Of a DNA stretch of 64,000 nucleotides, positions 49,061 through 57,674 are shown piece by piece. Below the pieces are notes generated by a model. That model did no database searches. It saw nothing but the letters and a program-made list of their open reading frames with translations, and was not told the origin of the DNA. Source of the stretch: Streptomyces sp. Je 1-79 (lineage in GTDB: Bacteria > Actinomycetota > Actinomycetes > Streptomycetales > Streptomycetaceae); NCBI RefSeq assembly GCF_025195125.1, contig NZ_JAMGSL010000003.1, forward strand, positions 192,575-256,574, read 5' to 3'. Within the stretch, counting starts at the first letter, position 1, and every line of letters begins with the position of its first letter. Both the position numbers and the translations under genes were made by a program.

Positions 49061-49312
49061 GTGATCCCCGTCGGGGAGAGCGCCGCCTCCGCGCCCTCCC
49101 CGACCACCCCTGAGGGTGATCTCGCCAGTACCGGATCCGCGTTCGAGCCGGGTGTCGTGGGGGTGGCGGCCGCCGCCGTGGCCCTGGGCGGCGGATTCGT
49201 CGCCTATTCGGTGCGCAGGCGCCGTCAGCGCCTGTCCCGACGTGTCGCGTCTCGGCCAAGTCGGTGGCGATCTGACGACGGGGTGCTGACGCCACATCAA
49301 GGATGTGGCTAA
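49061..49312 (+). CDS. Small ORF ending in an LASTG cell-wall sorting signal
   Basis: An 83-codon ORF from a GTG at 49061, 20 bp after leuA. Its layout is a Ser/Pro-rich stretch, then DLASTG, a hydrophobic segment (VVGVAAAAVALGGGFVAYSV) and RRRRQR. This is the tail of a class E sortase substrate. There is no signal peptide or body, so it is either a truncated remnant of a surface protein or a short ORF of unusual type. No clear ribosome-binding site is visible. The last about 30 residues beyond RRRR may be read-through after a decayed stop. Confidence 0.5.
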   Translation: MIPVGESAASAPSPTTPEGDLASTGSAFEPGVVGVAAAAVALGGGFVAYSVRRRRQRLSRRVASRPSRWRSDDGVLTPHQGCG

Positions 49313-49362
49313 CATCACTCCCCACGTCGGCAAAGTCGCCGGTTCGTCAAGGGAGGTGCGGC

Positions 49363-50055
49363 GTGCGGTCTGCCCGAGAGTCACGCGGACGAAAAGTGAT
49401 CCTCTGCGGCGTTCGTACCTCCTGGAACACCGTCGGGGACGGTGAGTTCTTCTGCGAGGAGTGCGGCGGCGATCGCAACTACCGCAGGCGCACCGGACGT
49501 CGCCGGTTCGCGGTCCTGGGCGTCCCCCTGCTGCCCCGCGGGCTCGCCGGCCCGGTCGTGGAATGCACCGCGTGCCACACGCACTTCGGCACCGAGGCGC
49601 TCGACCACCCGACGACGAGCCGCTTCGCCGCGATGCTGCGCGACGGCGTGCACACCGTCGCCCTCGCCGTCCTCGCGGCGGGCGGCACCTCGTCCCGTAC
49701 GGCCGTGGACACGGCGGTCACGGCGGTCCGCGCCGCCGGCTACGACGAGTGCACCGCAATCCAGCTCACCGATCTCGTCGAGGCGCTGGAGGCCGACACC
49801 GGCCGGTTCCTGCCCGACGCCGGCAGCGGGGGCGCCGCCCTCGCGATCGAGCTGCACGAGGCCCTGGAGCCGCTCGCCCCGCACCTGGCCGCCTCCGGCC
49901 GCGAGTCGATCCTGCTCCAGGGAGCCAGGATCGCGCTCGCGGACGGGGCGTACAGCCCGGCGGAACGGGACGTGCTCCACACGGTCGGCAACGCGCTCGC
50001 GCTCTGCTCCGACGACACCGCCCGGCTGCTCGCCACGGCCAGGACGCTGCTGTAG
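49363..50055 (+). CDS. TerB family tellurite-resistance-like protein with zinc ribbon
   Basis: A 230-residue protein. The N-terminal zinc ribbon has two pairs of cysteines (FFCEECGGDRNYRRR and VECTACHTHFG). The C-terminal half (about 85-230) is a TerB-like helical domain, with QGARIALADGAYSPAERDVLHTVGNAL giving the acidic metal-site motif. TerB-domain proteins are linked to stress and membrane-associated metal-sensing complexes. GGGAGG (49351-49356) supports the GTG at 49363. It stands alone. Confidence 0.88.
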   Translation: MRSARESRGRKVILCGVRTSWNTVGDGEFFCEECGGDRNYRRRTGRRRFAVLGVPLLPRGLAGPVVECTACHTHFGTEALDHPTTSRFAAMLRDGVHTVALAVLAAGGTSSRTAVDTAVTAVRAAGYDECTAIQLTDLVEALEADTGRFLPDAGSGGAALAIELHEALEPLAPHLAASGRESILLQGARIALADGAYSPAERDVLHTVGNALALCSDDTARLLATARTLL

Positions 50056-50070
50056 GGACCCCGGGGCCGC

Positions 50071-51471
50071 TCACGGCTCGATGTTGTGGTTGAGGCGGAA
50101 CAGGTTGTCCGGGTCGTACCGGCGCTTGACCGCCCGCAGCCGCGCGTAGTTCTGCCGGTAATTGGCCCGTACGCGGTCCTGGTCGTCGGTGTCCATGAAG
50201 TTGATGTAGCCGGCTTCCTCGGTGTGCGGCCGCAGATCCCGGTCGTACGCCCGCGTCCAGGCGATGTTCGCCTCGTTGTCGGCGGGGTCCGTGTGCGTCG
50301 TGCCGAACGCGGCCGAGAACGACGCGTCGCGGTAGGCGAACGCGGTGTCCTCGGGGCCGACGCGGTGGCACGCGCCGTCGATCGGGAAGATCGCCGTGTC
50401 GCTCTCCATCGAGGGCAGCGTCTCCCCGTAGCGCATGTGCACGTCGATGGCGCCGTCGCCGAGACCGCGGCTGAAGTTGCCCTTCCAGTAGTGGTAGAGC
50501 CCCGGCGGCAGCTCCTCGTCGAAGAGCGTGTTGACCACCGGGTACGGCATCCGCTCCACGAACCTGCCGATGACCGGGCCCAGCTCGCCGAGCAGGCCGA
50601 GCACCTTCTCGTCCTCCTCGGCCGGGCCGCTGAAGCAGGTCATCAGACCGCAGACCGGGCGGCCGTGCCAGCGCTCCGGCAGGAACGGCATGGCGGGGCC
50701 GAGCACCATCACGAAGATCGTGTTGAGCTCCTCGGGCGCGCCGGTGGTCATGTCGCGCCAGCTCCGGGCCACGTCCCCGTCGAGCGGGAAGAAGACCACG
50801 CCGCCCAGGACGTCCGACACCGGGTGCAGGCGGTAGACGAGCGACGTGACGACCCCGAAGTTGCCTCCGCCGCCGCGCAGCGCCCAGAAGAGGTCGGGGT
50901 GCCGTTCGGCGTCGCAGGTGACGAGGGTGCCGTCGGCGGTCACGACGTCGGCCTGGAGGAGGTTGTCGCAGCTCAGCCCGTAGCGCCGGGCCAGGTTGCC
51001 CATCCCGCCGCCCAGGGTGAGGCCGCCGATGCCGGTGGTGGAGACGACGCCGCCGGTCGTGGCCAGGCCGAAGGCGTGCGTGGCGTGGTTGAAGTCGCCC
51101 CAGGTGCAGCCGCCGTCGGCCCGGGCGGTACGGGCCACGGGGTCGACGCGGACCGAGCGCATCCGGGACAGGTCGACGACCAGCCCGTCGTCGACGGTGC
51201 CGTGACCGGCGACGGCGTGGCTGCCGCCGCGGACCGCGAGCGGCAGGGCGTGGTCCCGGGCGAAGAGGACGCCGGCGATCACGTCGCCCGCGTCCACGGC
51301 GCGGACGACGACGGCCGGGTGGCGGTCGTGGAGGGCGTTGTAGACCCGGCGGGCCTCGTCGTAGGCGGGGTCGCCGGGTACGACGACGTCGCCGCGGACG
51401 GAGCCGCGCAGGACGTCGAGCGGGAGCCCGGCGGTGAGGGCGCCGGGGGCGAGCGTGTCGACGGTGTTCAT
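50071..51471 (-). CDS. FAD-linked oxidase (BBE-type)
   Basis: A 466-residue protein of the PCMH/vanillyl-alcohol oxidase class. The FAD domain has VVVRAVDAGDVIAGVLFARDH, then LAVRGGSHAVAGHGTVDDGLVVDLSRM with the histidine commonly used for covalent FAD. GGLTLGGGMGNLARRYGLSCDNLLQADVV follows. The C-terminal berberine-bridge motif is VRANYRQNYARLRAVKRRYDPDNLFRLNHNI. A serine stands where bicovalent members have the second Cys, so a single link is expected. The substrate is unknown. It is on the same strand as the LuxR gene, whose stop lies 197 bp upstream. Confidence 0.9.
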   Translation of the reverse strand: MNTVDTLAPGALTAGLPLDVLRGSVRGDVVVPGDPAYDEARRVYNALHDRHPAVVVRAVDAGDVIAGVLFARDHALPLAVRGGSHAVAGHGTVDDGLVVDLSRMRSVRVDPVARTARADGGCTWGDFNHATHAFGLATTGGVVSTTGIGGLTLGGGMGNLARRYGLSCDNLLQADVVTADGTLVTCDAERHPDLFWALRGGGGNFGVVTSLVYRLHPVSDVLGGVVFFPLDGDVARSWRDMTTGAPEELNTIFVMVLGPAMPFLPERWHGRPVCGLMTCFSGPAEEDEKVLGLLGELGPVIGRFVERMPYPVVNTLFDEELPPGLYHYWKGNFSRGLGDGAIDVHMRYGETLPSMESDTAIFPIDGACHRVGPEDTAFAYRDASFSAAFGTTHTDPADNEANIAWTRAYDRDLRPHTEEAGYINFMDTDDQDRVRANYRQNYARLRAVKRRYDPDNLFRLNHNIEP

Positions 51472-51559
51472 GCACCCGTTCTAGGCCGCCGGGGCCGGCG
51501 CGGGCATCGCCCGAACCACCCACATCGGGGCACCGGGCGGGCATGGGCGAAACGGCCTA

Positions 51560-51685
51560 TGGGGCGTCGGTTCCACCGGGCTTCGGCTTCGTCGGGCTTC
51601 GGCTACGTCGGGGGTCCGGCTACATGGGGCTTCGGCTACGTCGGGGGTCGGCTCCACCGGGCTTCGGCTACATAGGGGGTCCGGC
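51560..51685. repeat. GC-rich 16/32-bp tandem array at the LuxR gene 3' end
   Basis: CTTCGGCT begins at 51581, 51597, 51630 and 51662, giving a period of 32-33 bp with a 16-bp half unit (GGGCTTCGGCTACGTCGG). The last unit contains the LuxR stop codon, so the array has grown from or into that gene's end. Confidence 0.85.
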
Positions 51686-53527
51686 CAAGTCGTGGGCGTA
51701 GGCGTAGGCCGTGGCGGCGGTACGGGAGGTCACGTCCAGCTTGGCGAAGATGTTGTTCAGGTGACGGGCGACCGTGTGCTCGCTGATCACCAGGGCCTGG
51801 GCGATGTCCCGGTTCGTGCCGCCCTCCGCGACCAGCCGGAGCACCTCCGCCTCCCGCGCGGTCAGGCCGCCAGGGAGCGCGTGGCGCGTCCCCGCCGTCA
51901 GCAGGGCCGCGGCGCGGCGGGCGTCCGGCAGCGCGCCGAGCCGCTCGAAGGCCGCCCTGGCCGCCATGAGTTCGAGGCGGGCGGCCTCCTCGTCGCCCGC
52001 GGCCCGGTCGGCGGCGGCGAGCAGCATCCGTACCTGCGCGGCCTCGTACGGGACGCGCAGCTCCAGCCAGCCCGCGAGGGCCAGGCGCAGCGGCCGCAGG
52101 GCCGCCGGGTCGCGGCGGGCGAGATCGAGCGCGCCCCGGGCGGTGGCGGCCATGGCGCCCAGGAGCGGCGCCTCGCCGGGCAGGGCCTCCAGCTCGGCGA
52201 CCGCCTCCGCCGCGCCGTCCCGGTCCCCGACGGCCAGCGCCACCTCCGTCCGCGCGGCGAGCAGCCGCGCTCGGCCGAGGAGGTCGTGGCCCGGGTCGCT
52301 CTGGCAGGCCAGGGCCAGCTTCAGGCCCGTCACGGCGGCGTCGGCCTTGCCCTGGGCGAGCCGGAGCAGGGCAAGCCCCGGCTGCGGGATCCGCCCGAGC
52401 TCGTGGGCGTGCGCGTACGCGGTGGCGGCGGCGTCGAGGCGGCCCTGGCGCCGCCGGATCTCCCCGGCCGCGTAGTACGCCTCGGCGGCGACGTCGAGAC
52501 TGTCCACGGGCACCTCCGCGCACACCCGGGCCGCCTCCGCCTCGGCGAGCTCCCAGGCCCCGCGCAGATCGAGCACCTCGACGTGGTGGATCCGGCACAG
52601 GCCGCGGAAGGGGTTGTCGGTGACCGACTCGGGGGTGGGGACGGGCGACGTACGTACTGCCATCGGCACCTCGGGGCCCGCGGCCGTAGGTGCCGTTCCG
52701 GGCAGCTCCGGGCCTCCAGTGGCTGCCGTTCCCGCAGCTTCCCGGCCTCCGGCGGCTGCCGTTCCCGGTGCTTCCGGGTCTCCGGCCGGGCCCGGCGCGC
52801 GGATGTGCTGGGACCACGGGACCTCGCACCAGGCCACCGCCGCGTCCGTCCACTCCACCGCCCGGCCCAGGTCCGCCGCCTCCATGCACTCGGTCAGCGC
52901 CAGGCAGAAGAGCCAGCCCGTGAACATCCCGCTCAGCTCGCCTGCCGTCACCGCGCACATCGTGTCGTCGAGCAGCGCCAGCCCCTCCGACCTGCGGCCG
53001 TTCGCGAGGAGGACCGCCGCGTGCGCCTGGCGGCTCAGGGCGATCAGGTCCGGGCTGCCGGAGTCACGGGCGAGGGCCTCCATGCGCCGGGCAGCGGCCA
53101 GCGCGCCTTCCGGGTCGCGGTGCTCCTGCGCCTCCTCGGCGTCCGTCCAGGCGAGGAAGCACTGCTCGGGGCAGTCCGGCTCGCCCTCCAGGTGGTGCCG
53201 GGACCGGTGCAGCCACCCGGCCGCCGCCGCGGGCCGCCCCAGACAGCGGTACTCGAAGTGCAGCCACCACGCGACCTGGCCCGCCCCCCGGTGGTCGCCC
53301 GCCGCCACGTACCCCGCGTGGGCCCGCAGCCGGGCGGTGACCGACTCGTCCACGTGCCCCGCCCACCAGGCGGCGTCCGCGAGGAGGTCCAGGTCGGCGG
53401 GGTCCAGCGCGACGGAGGGGTGCAGGTCGGCCTCGCGCAGCAGCGCGTACGCCTCGGCCCACGAGTCCCGGGTCGCCGCGTCGCGCGCCCGCTCGACGGC
53501 CGGCGCCTCTTCCACGGGGACGGCCAT
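51668..53527 (-). CDS. LuxR-family regulator with long helical sensor region
   Basis: A 619-residue protein. Residues 1-540 are alpha-helical and TPR/MalT-like ([52 protein letters not shown]). The C-terminus carries a LuxR/Ger[47 protein letters not shown]. No NTPase motif is seen. Residues about 240-300 are a low-complexity Gly/Ala/Pro stretch encoded by 33-bp repeats, splitting two helical parts. Such regulators with an adjacent FAD oxidase gene are common accessory pairs in Streptomyces; it may control the neighbouring oxidase gene. Confidence 0.88.
   Translation of the reverse strand: MAVPVEEAPAVERARDAATRDSWAEAYALLREADLHPSVALDPADLDLLADAAWWAGHVDESVTARLRAHAGYVAAGDHRGAGQVAWWLHFEYRCLGRPAAAAGWLHRSRHHLEGEPDCPEQCFLAWTDAEEAQEHRDPEGALAAARRMEALARDSGSPDLIALSRQAHAAVLLANGRRSEGLALLDDTMCAVTAGELSGMFTGWLFCLALTECMEAADLGRAVEWTDAAVAWCEVPWSQHIRAPGPAGDPEAPGTAAAGGREAAGTAATGGPELPGTAPTAAGPEVPMAVRTSPVPTPESVTDNPFRGLCRIHHVEVLDLRGAWELAEAEAARVCAEVPVDSLDVAAEAYYAAGEIRRRQGRLDAAATAYAHAHELGRIPQPGLALLRLAQGKADAAVTGLKLALACQSDPGHDLLGRARLLAARTEVALAVGDRDGAAEAVAELEALPGEAPLLGAMAATARGALDLARRDPAALRPLRLALAGWLELRVPYEAAQVRMLLAAADRAAGDEEAARLELMAARAAFERLGALPDARRAAALLTAGTRHALPGGLTAREAEVLRLVAEGGTNRDIAQALVISEHTVARHLNNIFAKLDVTSRTAATAYAYAHDLAGPPM
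52688..52788 (-). repeat. 33-bp in-frame repeats inside the LuxR gene
   Basis: Three imperfect units beginning TGCCGTTCC (plus strand, at 52691, 52724 and 52757) encode an 11-residue Gly/Pro/Glu/Ala motif. The period keeps the frame, giving a flexible linker in the middle of the sensor region. Confidence 0.8.
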
Positions 53528-53618
53528 CGCCGCTCACTTCCCTTCCCGGCCCTGCCGGTGCTTCCAGAATATGAGCGCGCCGCGCGCACGGCCTCCCGTG
53601 CCGGGTCGCGGAGACGGG

Positions 53619-53655
53619 CCGGGCCCCCACCGGCAGATGACCGATGGGGGCCCGG
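53619..53655. terminator. Terminator after the fprA gene
   Basis: CCGGGCCCCCA (53619-53629) and TGGGGGCCCGG (53645-53655) form a perfect 11-bp stem with a 15-base loop, 18 bp beyond the stop of the minus-strand reductase. Confidence 0.75.
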
Positions 53656-53672
53656 GAAGCGCGGGGCGTGGG

Positions 53673-55046
53673 TCAGCCCAGGTCGACGCCGCTCGCGCGG
53701 AGCATGTCCTCGCGCTCGACGATCTTCACGCGCTCGCGGCCCTGCGGCTCGCCCAGCGCCTTCTCGGCGGCGTCGAGGGCGTACCAGCCCTCCCACGTCG
53801 TGTACGTGATGCCCTTGCCTTCCAGGAAGGCGACGACCGCGTCCGTCTCGGGCGTCTCGGGGGTGAGGAGCCGGCCGTTGGCGAAGTCGTCGAGCAGGTT
53901 CGCGACCGTCTCGTTGGCGTCGCCCTTGGTGTGGCCGATGAGGCCGACCGGGCCACGGCGGATCCAGCCGGTGACGTACGTCGACGCCAGGTGCTCGCCG
54001 CCCTCCTCGATCACGCGGCCGCCCTCGTCCGGGACGGTGCCGGAGGCGGTGTCCCAGGGGAGCTTGGGCAGCTCGTCGGAGAGGTAGCCGACGGCGCGGT
54101 AGACGGCCTGGACGTCCCAGTCCGTGGTCTGGCCGGTGCCCTTCACGTTGCCCGTGCCGTCCAGCTCGGTGCGCTCGGTACGGAGGCCGACGACCGTGCC
54201 GTCCTCGCCGAGGATCTCGACCGGCGACTCGAAGAAGTGGAGGAAGAGCTTGTGCGGGCGGTCGCCGACGTCGCGGATCGCCCAGTTCTCCAGGGTCTTG
54301 GCGACCATGTCGGTCTGCTTGTTCTTGCGCCGCTCGGCGATCGAGCCCTCGTCGTAGTCGATGTCCTCGGGGTTGACGATGACCTCGATGGTGGGGGAGT
54401 GGTCCAGCTCGCGCAGCTCCATCGGGCTGAACTTCGCCTGGGCCGGGCCACGGCGGCCGAAGACGTGGATCTCCACGGCCTTGTTGGCCTTCAGGCCGTC
54501 GTAGACGTTCGCCGGGATCTCGGTCGGCAGCAGCTCGTCCGCCGTCTTGGCGAGGATGCGCGCGATGTCGAGCGCCACGTTGCCCACACCGAGGACGGCG
54601 ACCTTCTCGGCCTTCAGCTCCCAGGTGCGCGGGACGTCCGGGTGACCGTCGTACCAGGAGGCGAAGTCGGCGGCGCCGAACACGCCGTCCAGCTCGACGC
54701 CGGGGATCCTCAGCTCGCGGTCGGCCATCGCGCCGGTCGAGAACACCACGGCGTCGTAGAAGGCGCGCAGGTCGTCGAGGTGCACGTCGGTGCCGTAGTC
54801 GACGTTGCCGAAGAGACGGACCTGCGGCTTGTCGAGCACCTGGTGCAGGGCGGTGATGATGCCCTTGATGCGCGGGTGGTCCGGCGCGACGCCGTACCGG
54901 ATCAGACCGAAGGGGGCCGGCATCCGCTCGAAGATGTCGATGGACACGCCCGGCTCTGCGGCGGCCTCGGACTTCAGCAGCGCATCGGCGGCGTAGATTC
55001 CGGCGGGGCCGGCGCCGACGATCGCGACCCGGAGGGGGCGGGGCAT
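53673..55046 (-). CDS. fprA: Ferredoxin-NADP+ reductase, adrenodoxin-reductase type
   Basis: A 457-residue two-dinucleotide-fold flavoprotein. The FAD site is VAIVGAGPAGIYAADALL, followed by ERMPAPFGLIRYGVAPDHPRIK. The NADP site is VAVLGVGNVALDIAR with VFGRRGPAQAKFSP, and TGWIRRGPVGLIGHTKGDANETV lies near the C-terminus. This is the mycobacterial FprA / adrenodoxin reductase group, which passes electrons from NADPH to ferredoxins, often for P450s or iron metabolism. An iron-box-like site lies just upstream. Confidence 0.95.
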   Translation of the reverse strand: MPRPLRVAIVGAGPAGIYAADALLKSEAAAEPGVSIDIFERMPAPFGLIRYGVAPDHPRIKGIITALHQVLDKPQVRLFGNVDYGTDVHLDDLRAFYDAVVFSTGAMADRELRIPGVELDGVFGAADFASWYDGHPDVPRTWELKAEKVAVLGVGNVALDIARILAKTADELLPTEIPANVYDGLKANKAVEIHVFGRRGPAQAKFSPMELRELDHSPTIEVIVNPEDIDYDEGSIAERRKNKQTDMVAKTLENWAIRDVGDRPHKLFLHFFESPVEILGEDGTVVGLRTERTELDGTGNVKGTGQTTDWDVQAVYRAVGYLSDELPKLPWDTASGTVPDEGGRVIEEGGEHLASTYVTGWIRRGPVGLIGHTKGDANETVANLLDDFANGRLLTPETPETDAVVAFLEGKGITYTTWEGWYALDAAEKALGEPQGRERVKIVEREDMLRASGVDLG

Positions 55047-55093
55047 GTCAGGGTTCCCTTCGCAAGCGACGCGACGGCGAGAGCTGCCGTCAC

Positions 55094-55112
55094 TTAGGTC
55101 ACCCTAATTAAC
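55094..55112 (-). promoter_or_regulatory. Iron-box-like site (DtxR/IdeR type) upstream of fprA
   Basis: On the minus strand the core reads TTAGGGTGACCTAA, matching 12 of 14 bases of the 3' part of the DtxR-family consensus TTAGGCTAACCTAA; the 5' five bases match poorly. It is 48 bp before the ATG. Confidence 0.45.
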
Positions 55113-55184
55113 CCCTCGCGCGGAGCGGTACCCGCCCCCCGTCTATGGCCCCATAAGCTGAACTTATGACTTCCCAAAGGGCGA

Positions 55185-55988
55185 CTAGAGGGCGACGCCC
55201 CGGATCGCGTCGCTCACCAGTGACCACGTGAGGGCGATCTGCCCGAGCCCGACCAGGAAGATGAACACTCCGAAGGCGCAGAAGAGTCCCCGCAGCACCG
55301 CCGCGTCCGGTACGACAGCGTCCGCCGGGTCCCGCGGGTCGTAGCGGACCCGCAGGGTCACCCCGCCGCCGGAGTGGTACAGGGACCGGTTCACGCCGGC
55401 GTGGTCCTTGTACCGGTACCACCCCGGACCGGTCTGCACGGCGATGACCTCGGTGCCGCGCTTGATCTTCCGCCGCCGCCCGGCCCACGCCAGCACGATC
55501 GCGCCGCCGCACCCCATGAAGAGAGCCGCGATGCCGCCGAAGAAGACGACGGTGATCGCCGTCCCGGCGTCCCCGTGGATTCCGGCGACCACGGCCAGGG
55601 CGATGATCAGGGCCAGGCTCGCGAGCGAGAACAGTGCGAGCCGGCGCAGGGTCCTCTTGTTGCGGACGGTGTCGCGGCCGCGCACGACGACGCCCTCGGT
55701 GCCGTCGGCCTCCCCGGCCGGCTCGGGCAGCAGCTCGTTCACCGCGTCGGCGAAGGCGACGGCCGCCGCCTCGTCCACGCCCTCGATCCGGTGGACGGTC
55801 GGCGTCACCCCTGGAAGGGCCCGCACCTCGACGGCGACACGCCTCCCTTCGGCGTGCACGCGGGCGATCGCCTCCGCGAAGATCGTCACCTCCTCGTGGG
55901 GGCGCTCCAGGATCAGACCGCCGGGGTGGGCGCTCAGGACGGAGCCACCGTCGCCCTGGAGCACGGGTATGGAGGAAGTGATCGACAT
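55185..55988 (-). CDS. DUF3592-like membrane protein
   Basis: A 267-residue protein. Residues 1-125 form a soluble region (VHAEGRRVAVEVRALPGVTP). Two adjacent transmembrane helices follow (LALFSLASLALIIALAVVAG; AITVVFFGGIAALFMGCGGAIVLAW), then a DUF3592-like beta domain (WYRYKDHAGVNRSLYHSGGGVTLRVRYDPRDPADAVV) and a last helix near the C-terminus (GLFCAFGVFIFLVGLGQIALTW). No function is known. The ATG at 55988 is used. Confidence 0.78.
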   Translation of the reverse strand: MSITSSIPVLQGDGGSVLSAHPGGLILERPHEEVTIFAEAIARVHAEGRRVAVEVRALPGVTPTVHRIEGVDEAAAVAFADAVNELLPEPAGEADGTEGVVVRGRDTVRNKRTLRRLALFSLASLALIIALAVVAGIHGDAGTAITVVFFGGIAALFMGCGGAIVLAWAGRRRKIKRGTEVIAVQTGPGWYRYKDHAGVNRSLYHSGGGVTLRVRYDPRDPADAVVPDAAVLRGLFCAFGVFIFLVGLGQIALTWSLVSDAIRGVAL

Positions 55989-56229
55989 GACGCGTGATCT
56001 TAAGCGCGTGTGATCAATCGGTGAAGGCCCCTGGACGGAGCCGTGACGCCGACCACTTGGCGGGGGGAGACCAGCCCGGTGTCCGCTCCCCCTCGTCGCC
56101 GGAGACCAGACTCCTGGCGACGACGAGTACGGAACCGTCGACCACCGACCCGTCCTCGGGGCGACGGTCCGCAAGGAGCGCGCGTTCCGCCGGAGGTGCC
56201 GAGTGTGCTCGGGACGGTGGGGCTGATCG
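55989..56229. other. Intergenic region, no gene seen
   Basis: This 241-bp stretch between two minus-strand genes holds no ORF with convincing codon use. It contains the left part of the terminator described next and presumably the promoter of the DUF3592-like gene. Confidence 0.5.
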
Positions 56230-56237
56230 TCAGCCCC
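56219..56237. terminator. Terminator at the DUF397 gene end
   Basis: GGGGCTGA (56219-56226) and TCAGCCCC (56230-56237) form a perfect 8-bp stem with a 3-base loop; the right arm includes the DUF397 stop codon. Confidence 0.65.
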
Positions 56238-56502
56238 TCCTGACCCCGCCGATGAACGCGGCCCACGCGGGGGCGGAGACGACAAGGGCGGGGCCGGTGG
56301 GCACCTTGCTGTCACGGACGGGGACGACGCCGGGGACGTTGTCGAGAACCTCGACGCAGGAGCCGCCCTCGCCGTTGCTGTACGTGCTCTTGCGCCACGC
56401 GGCGCCGACGAAGTCGTACGAGACCTCGACGCAGTCGCCACCGTGGCCGTCACTGAACGAGCTCTTGAACCAACGTGCGTTGCTCAGGTCGTAGTCGCGC
56501 AT
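56230..56502 (-). CDS. DUF397 protein with two repeats
   Basis: A 90-residue protein with two DUF397 units: ARWFKSSFSDGHGGDCVEV and AAWRKSTYSNGEGGSCVEV, followed by VPVRDSKVPTGPALVVSAPAWAAFI. Small DUF397 proteins accompany WhiJ-type XRE regulators in streptomycetes and are thought to work with them. Its first codons overlap the end of the XRE gene by 19 bases. Confidence 0.93.
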   Translation of the reverse strand: MRDYDLSNARWFKSSFSDGHGGDCVEVSYDFVGAAWRKSTYSNGEGGSCVEVLDNVPGVVPVRDSKVPTGPALVVSAPAWAAFIGGVRRG

Positions 56503-57320
56503 CGTCTGTAGTCCTCAGCCGCCGATTCGATCAGGGGCAGGGACGCCTCCGGCGACAGCGCGACGGCCCTGAGGAGATCGTAGGCCGCCTGCGTGCGCTT
56601 CACCACAGCCGGATCATCCAGCAAGTTGCCCGAGAACAAGGCCTCCGTATAGGCGGTTGGGGGAGCGTCCGCGAACTCCATGAGTTTGAGGGTCTTGCCC
56701 ATCTCCGGGTACGCGCCGGCGGCGTACGGCAGTACCTGGATCAGTGCTGTGCGCTCGCGCACCGTTCGGACGGCGTGGTCGAGCTGCTCAGCCATCACTG
56801 TCGGGCCGCCCACGGGGATGCGCAGTGCGGACTCGTGCAGGATCACCCAATACACGGGGCGTGTAGCGCCCTTCAGGATCACGGACCGGTCCATCCGGCC
56901 GATGACGGTCTCCTCGACGTATTCGTCCGTTGCCAGTGGGTTGCTGGCGCGGGTGATGGCCCGCGCGTAGTCCGGCGTCTGAAGAAGGCCCGGTACGACC
57001 GTCGGTGCGAACTCGCAGATCTTCGTCGCGATGTCCTCCAGGTCCGCAGCGGCCTGGAAATACTCCGCATACGGCGACTTGTTGATGAGCTTGCGCCACG
57101 TCCGTTCGAAAATACCGCCGGTTTGTAGCACCTCGTCGATTCGCTGCGCCACGTCCAGTTGCGGCTTTCGGATTCCCTGCTCGAACAGGCCGATGTATCC
57201 GCCCGATACGAACACCAGTCTGCCGAGTTCGCTCTGTGAAAGGCTCGCCGCCTCGCGGCGCTCCTTCAGGAGATCCCCGAAGAACTCCCACGCGTCCTGC
57301 CGCTTGGAACCTCTGGCCAT
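56484..57320 (-). CDS. XRE-family regulator with DUF5753 domain (WhiJ-like)
   Basis: A 278-residue protein. The HTH spans about residues 10-75 (LLKERREAASLSQSELGRLV; YIGLFEQGIRKPQLDVAQRIDEVL). The DUF5753 domain follows, with PTVVPGLLQTPDYARAI, LHESALRIPVGG, QLDHAVRTVRERTALIQVLPY and LMEFADAPPTAYTE. This is the architecture of WhiJ-like developmental regulators. Its codons are less GC-rich at the third position than the neighbours, a sign of transfer. The ATG at 57320 is used; the frame is open to 57479. The DUF397 partner follows it. Confidence 0.93.
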   Translation of the reverse strand: MARGSKRQDAWEFFGDLLKERREAASLSQSELGRLVFVSGGYIGLFEQGIRKPQLDVAQRIDEVLQTGGIFERTWRKLINKSPYAEYFQAAADLEDIATKICEFAPTVVPGLLQTPDYARAITRASNPLATDEYVEETVIGRMDRSVILKGATRPVYWVILHESALRIPVGGPTVMAEQLDHAVRTVRERTALIQVLPYAAGAYPEMGKTLKLMEFADAPPTAYTEALFSGNLLDDPAVVKRTQAAYDLLRAVALSPEASLPLIESAAEDYRRCATTT

Positions 57321-57437
57321 GGCCTGACTACCCGCCCCTACGCCGCAGTTGTTGGACCTGCGCATCTGGCCGATTCTACGGATCCGGCACCACCCTGGAT
57401 GCGGAAATCCGGAAATGGATTCAGGAAGAGGTGCGTT

Positions 57438-57674
57438 GTGAAGGAACAGGGCGAGCGGCTGTCCACGGGGGCCGTACATGAAGCTCAGGAGGCGGTGAGG
57501 GAATTGCGTGAAGCACTTGTGAGGGCCGGAATCGTCCTGCCCTCGCTGGGGCTCGACGTTCTCACCCTCGCCGCCGATCCCCCTCGGCCGCTCGTCGAAT
57601 TGGGACGCTGCACGGTGGAAACGGCGCGCCTGTTGACCGGCGCCGTACTGTCAGGGGAAAGGGGCCGGTCTTGA
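57438..57674 (+). CDS. Small protein of the WhiJ-like locus
   Basis: A 78-residue protein from a GTG at 57438 (GAGG just upstream), starting VKEQGERLSTGAVHEAQEAVRELREAL. It is helical, with VLPSLGLDVLTLAADPPRPLVELGRC in the middle. No motif is recognised. Divergent small proteins of this kind often flank XRE-DUF397 pairs. Its stop overlaps the next start as TTGA. Confidence 0.7.
   Translation: MKEQGERLSTGAVHEAQEAVRELREALVRAGIVLPSLGLDVLTLAADPPRPLVELGRCTVETARLLTGAVLSGERGRS

Noticed and set aside
51560..51667. Separate small gene between the FAD oxidase and LuxR genes
   Set aside because: The open frames there are made by the tandem repeat and have no start signal.
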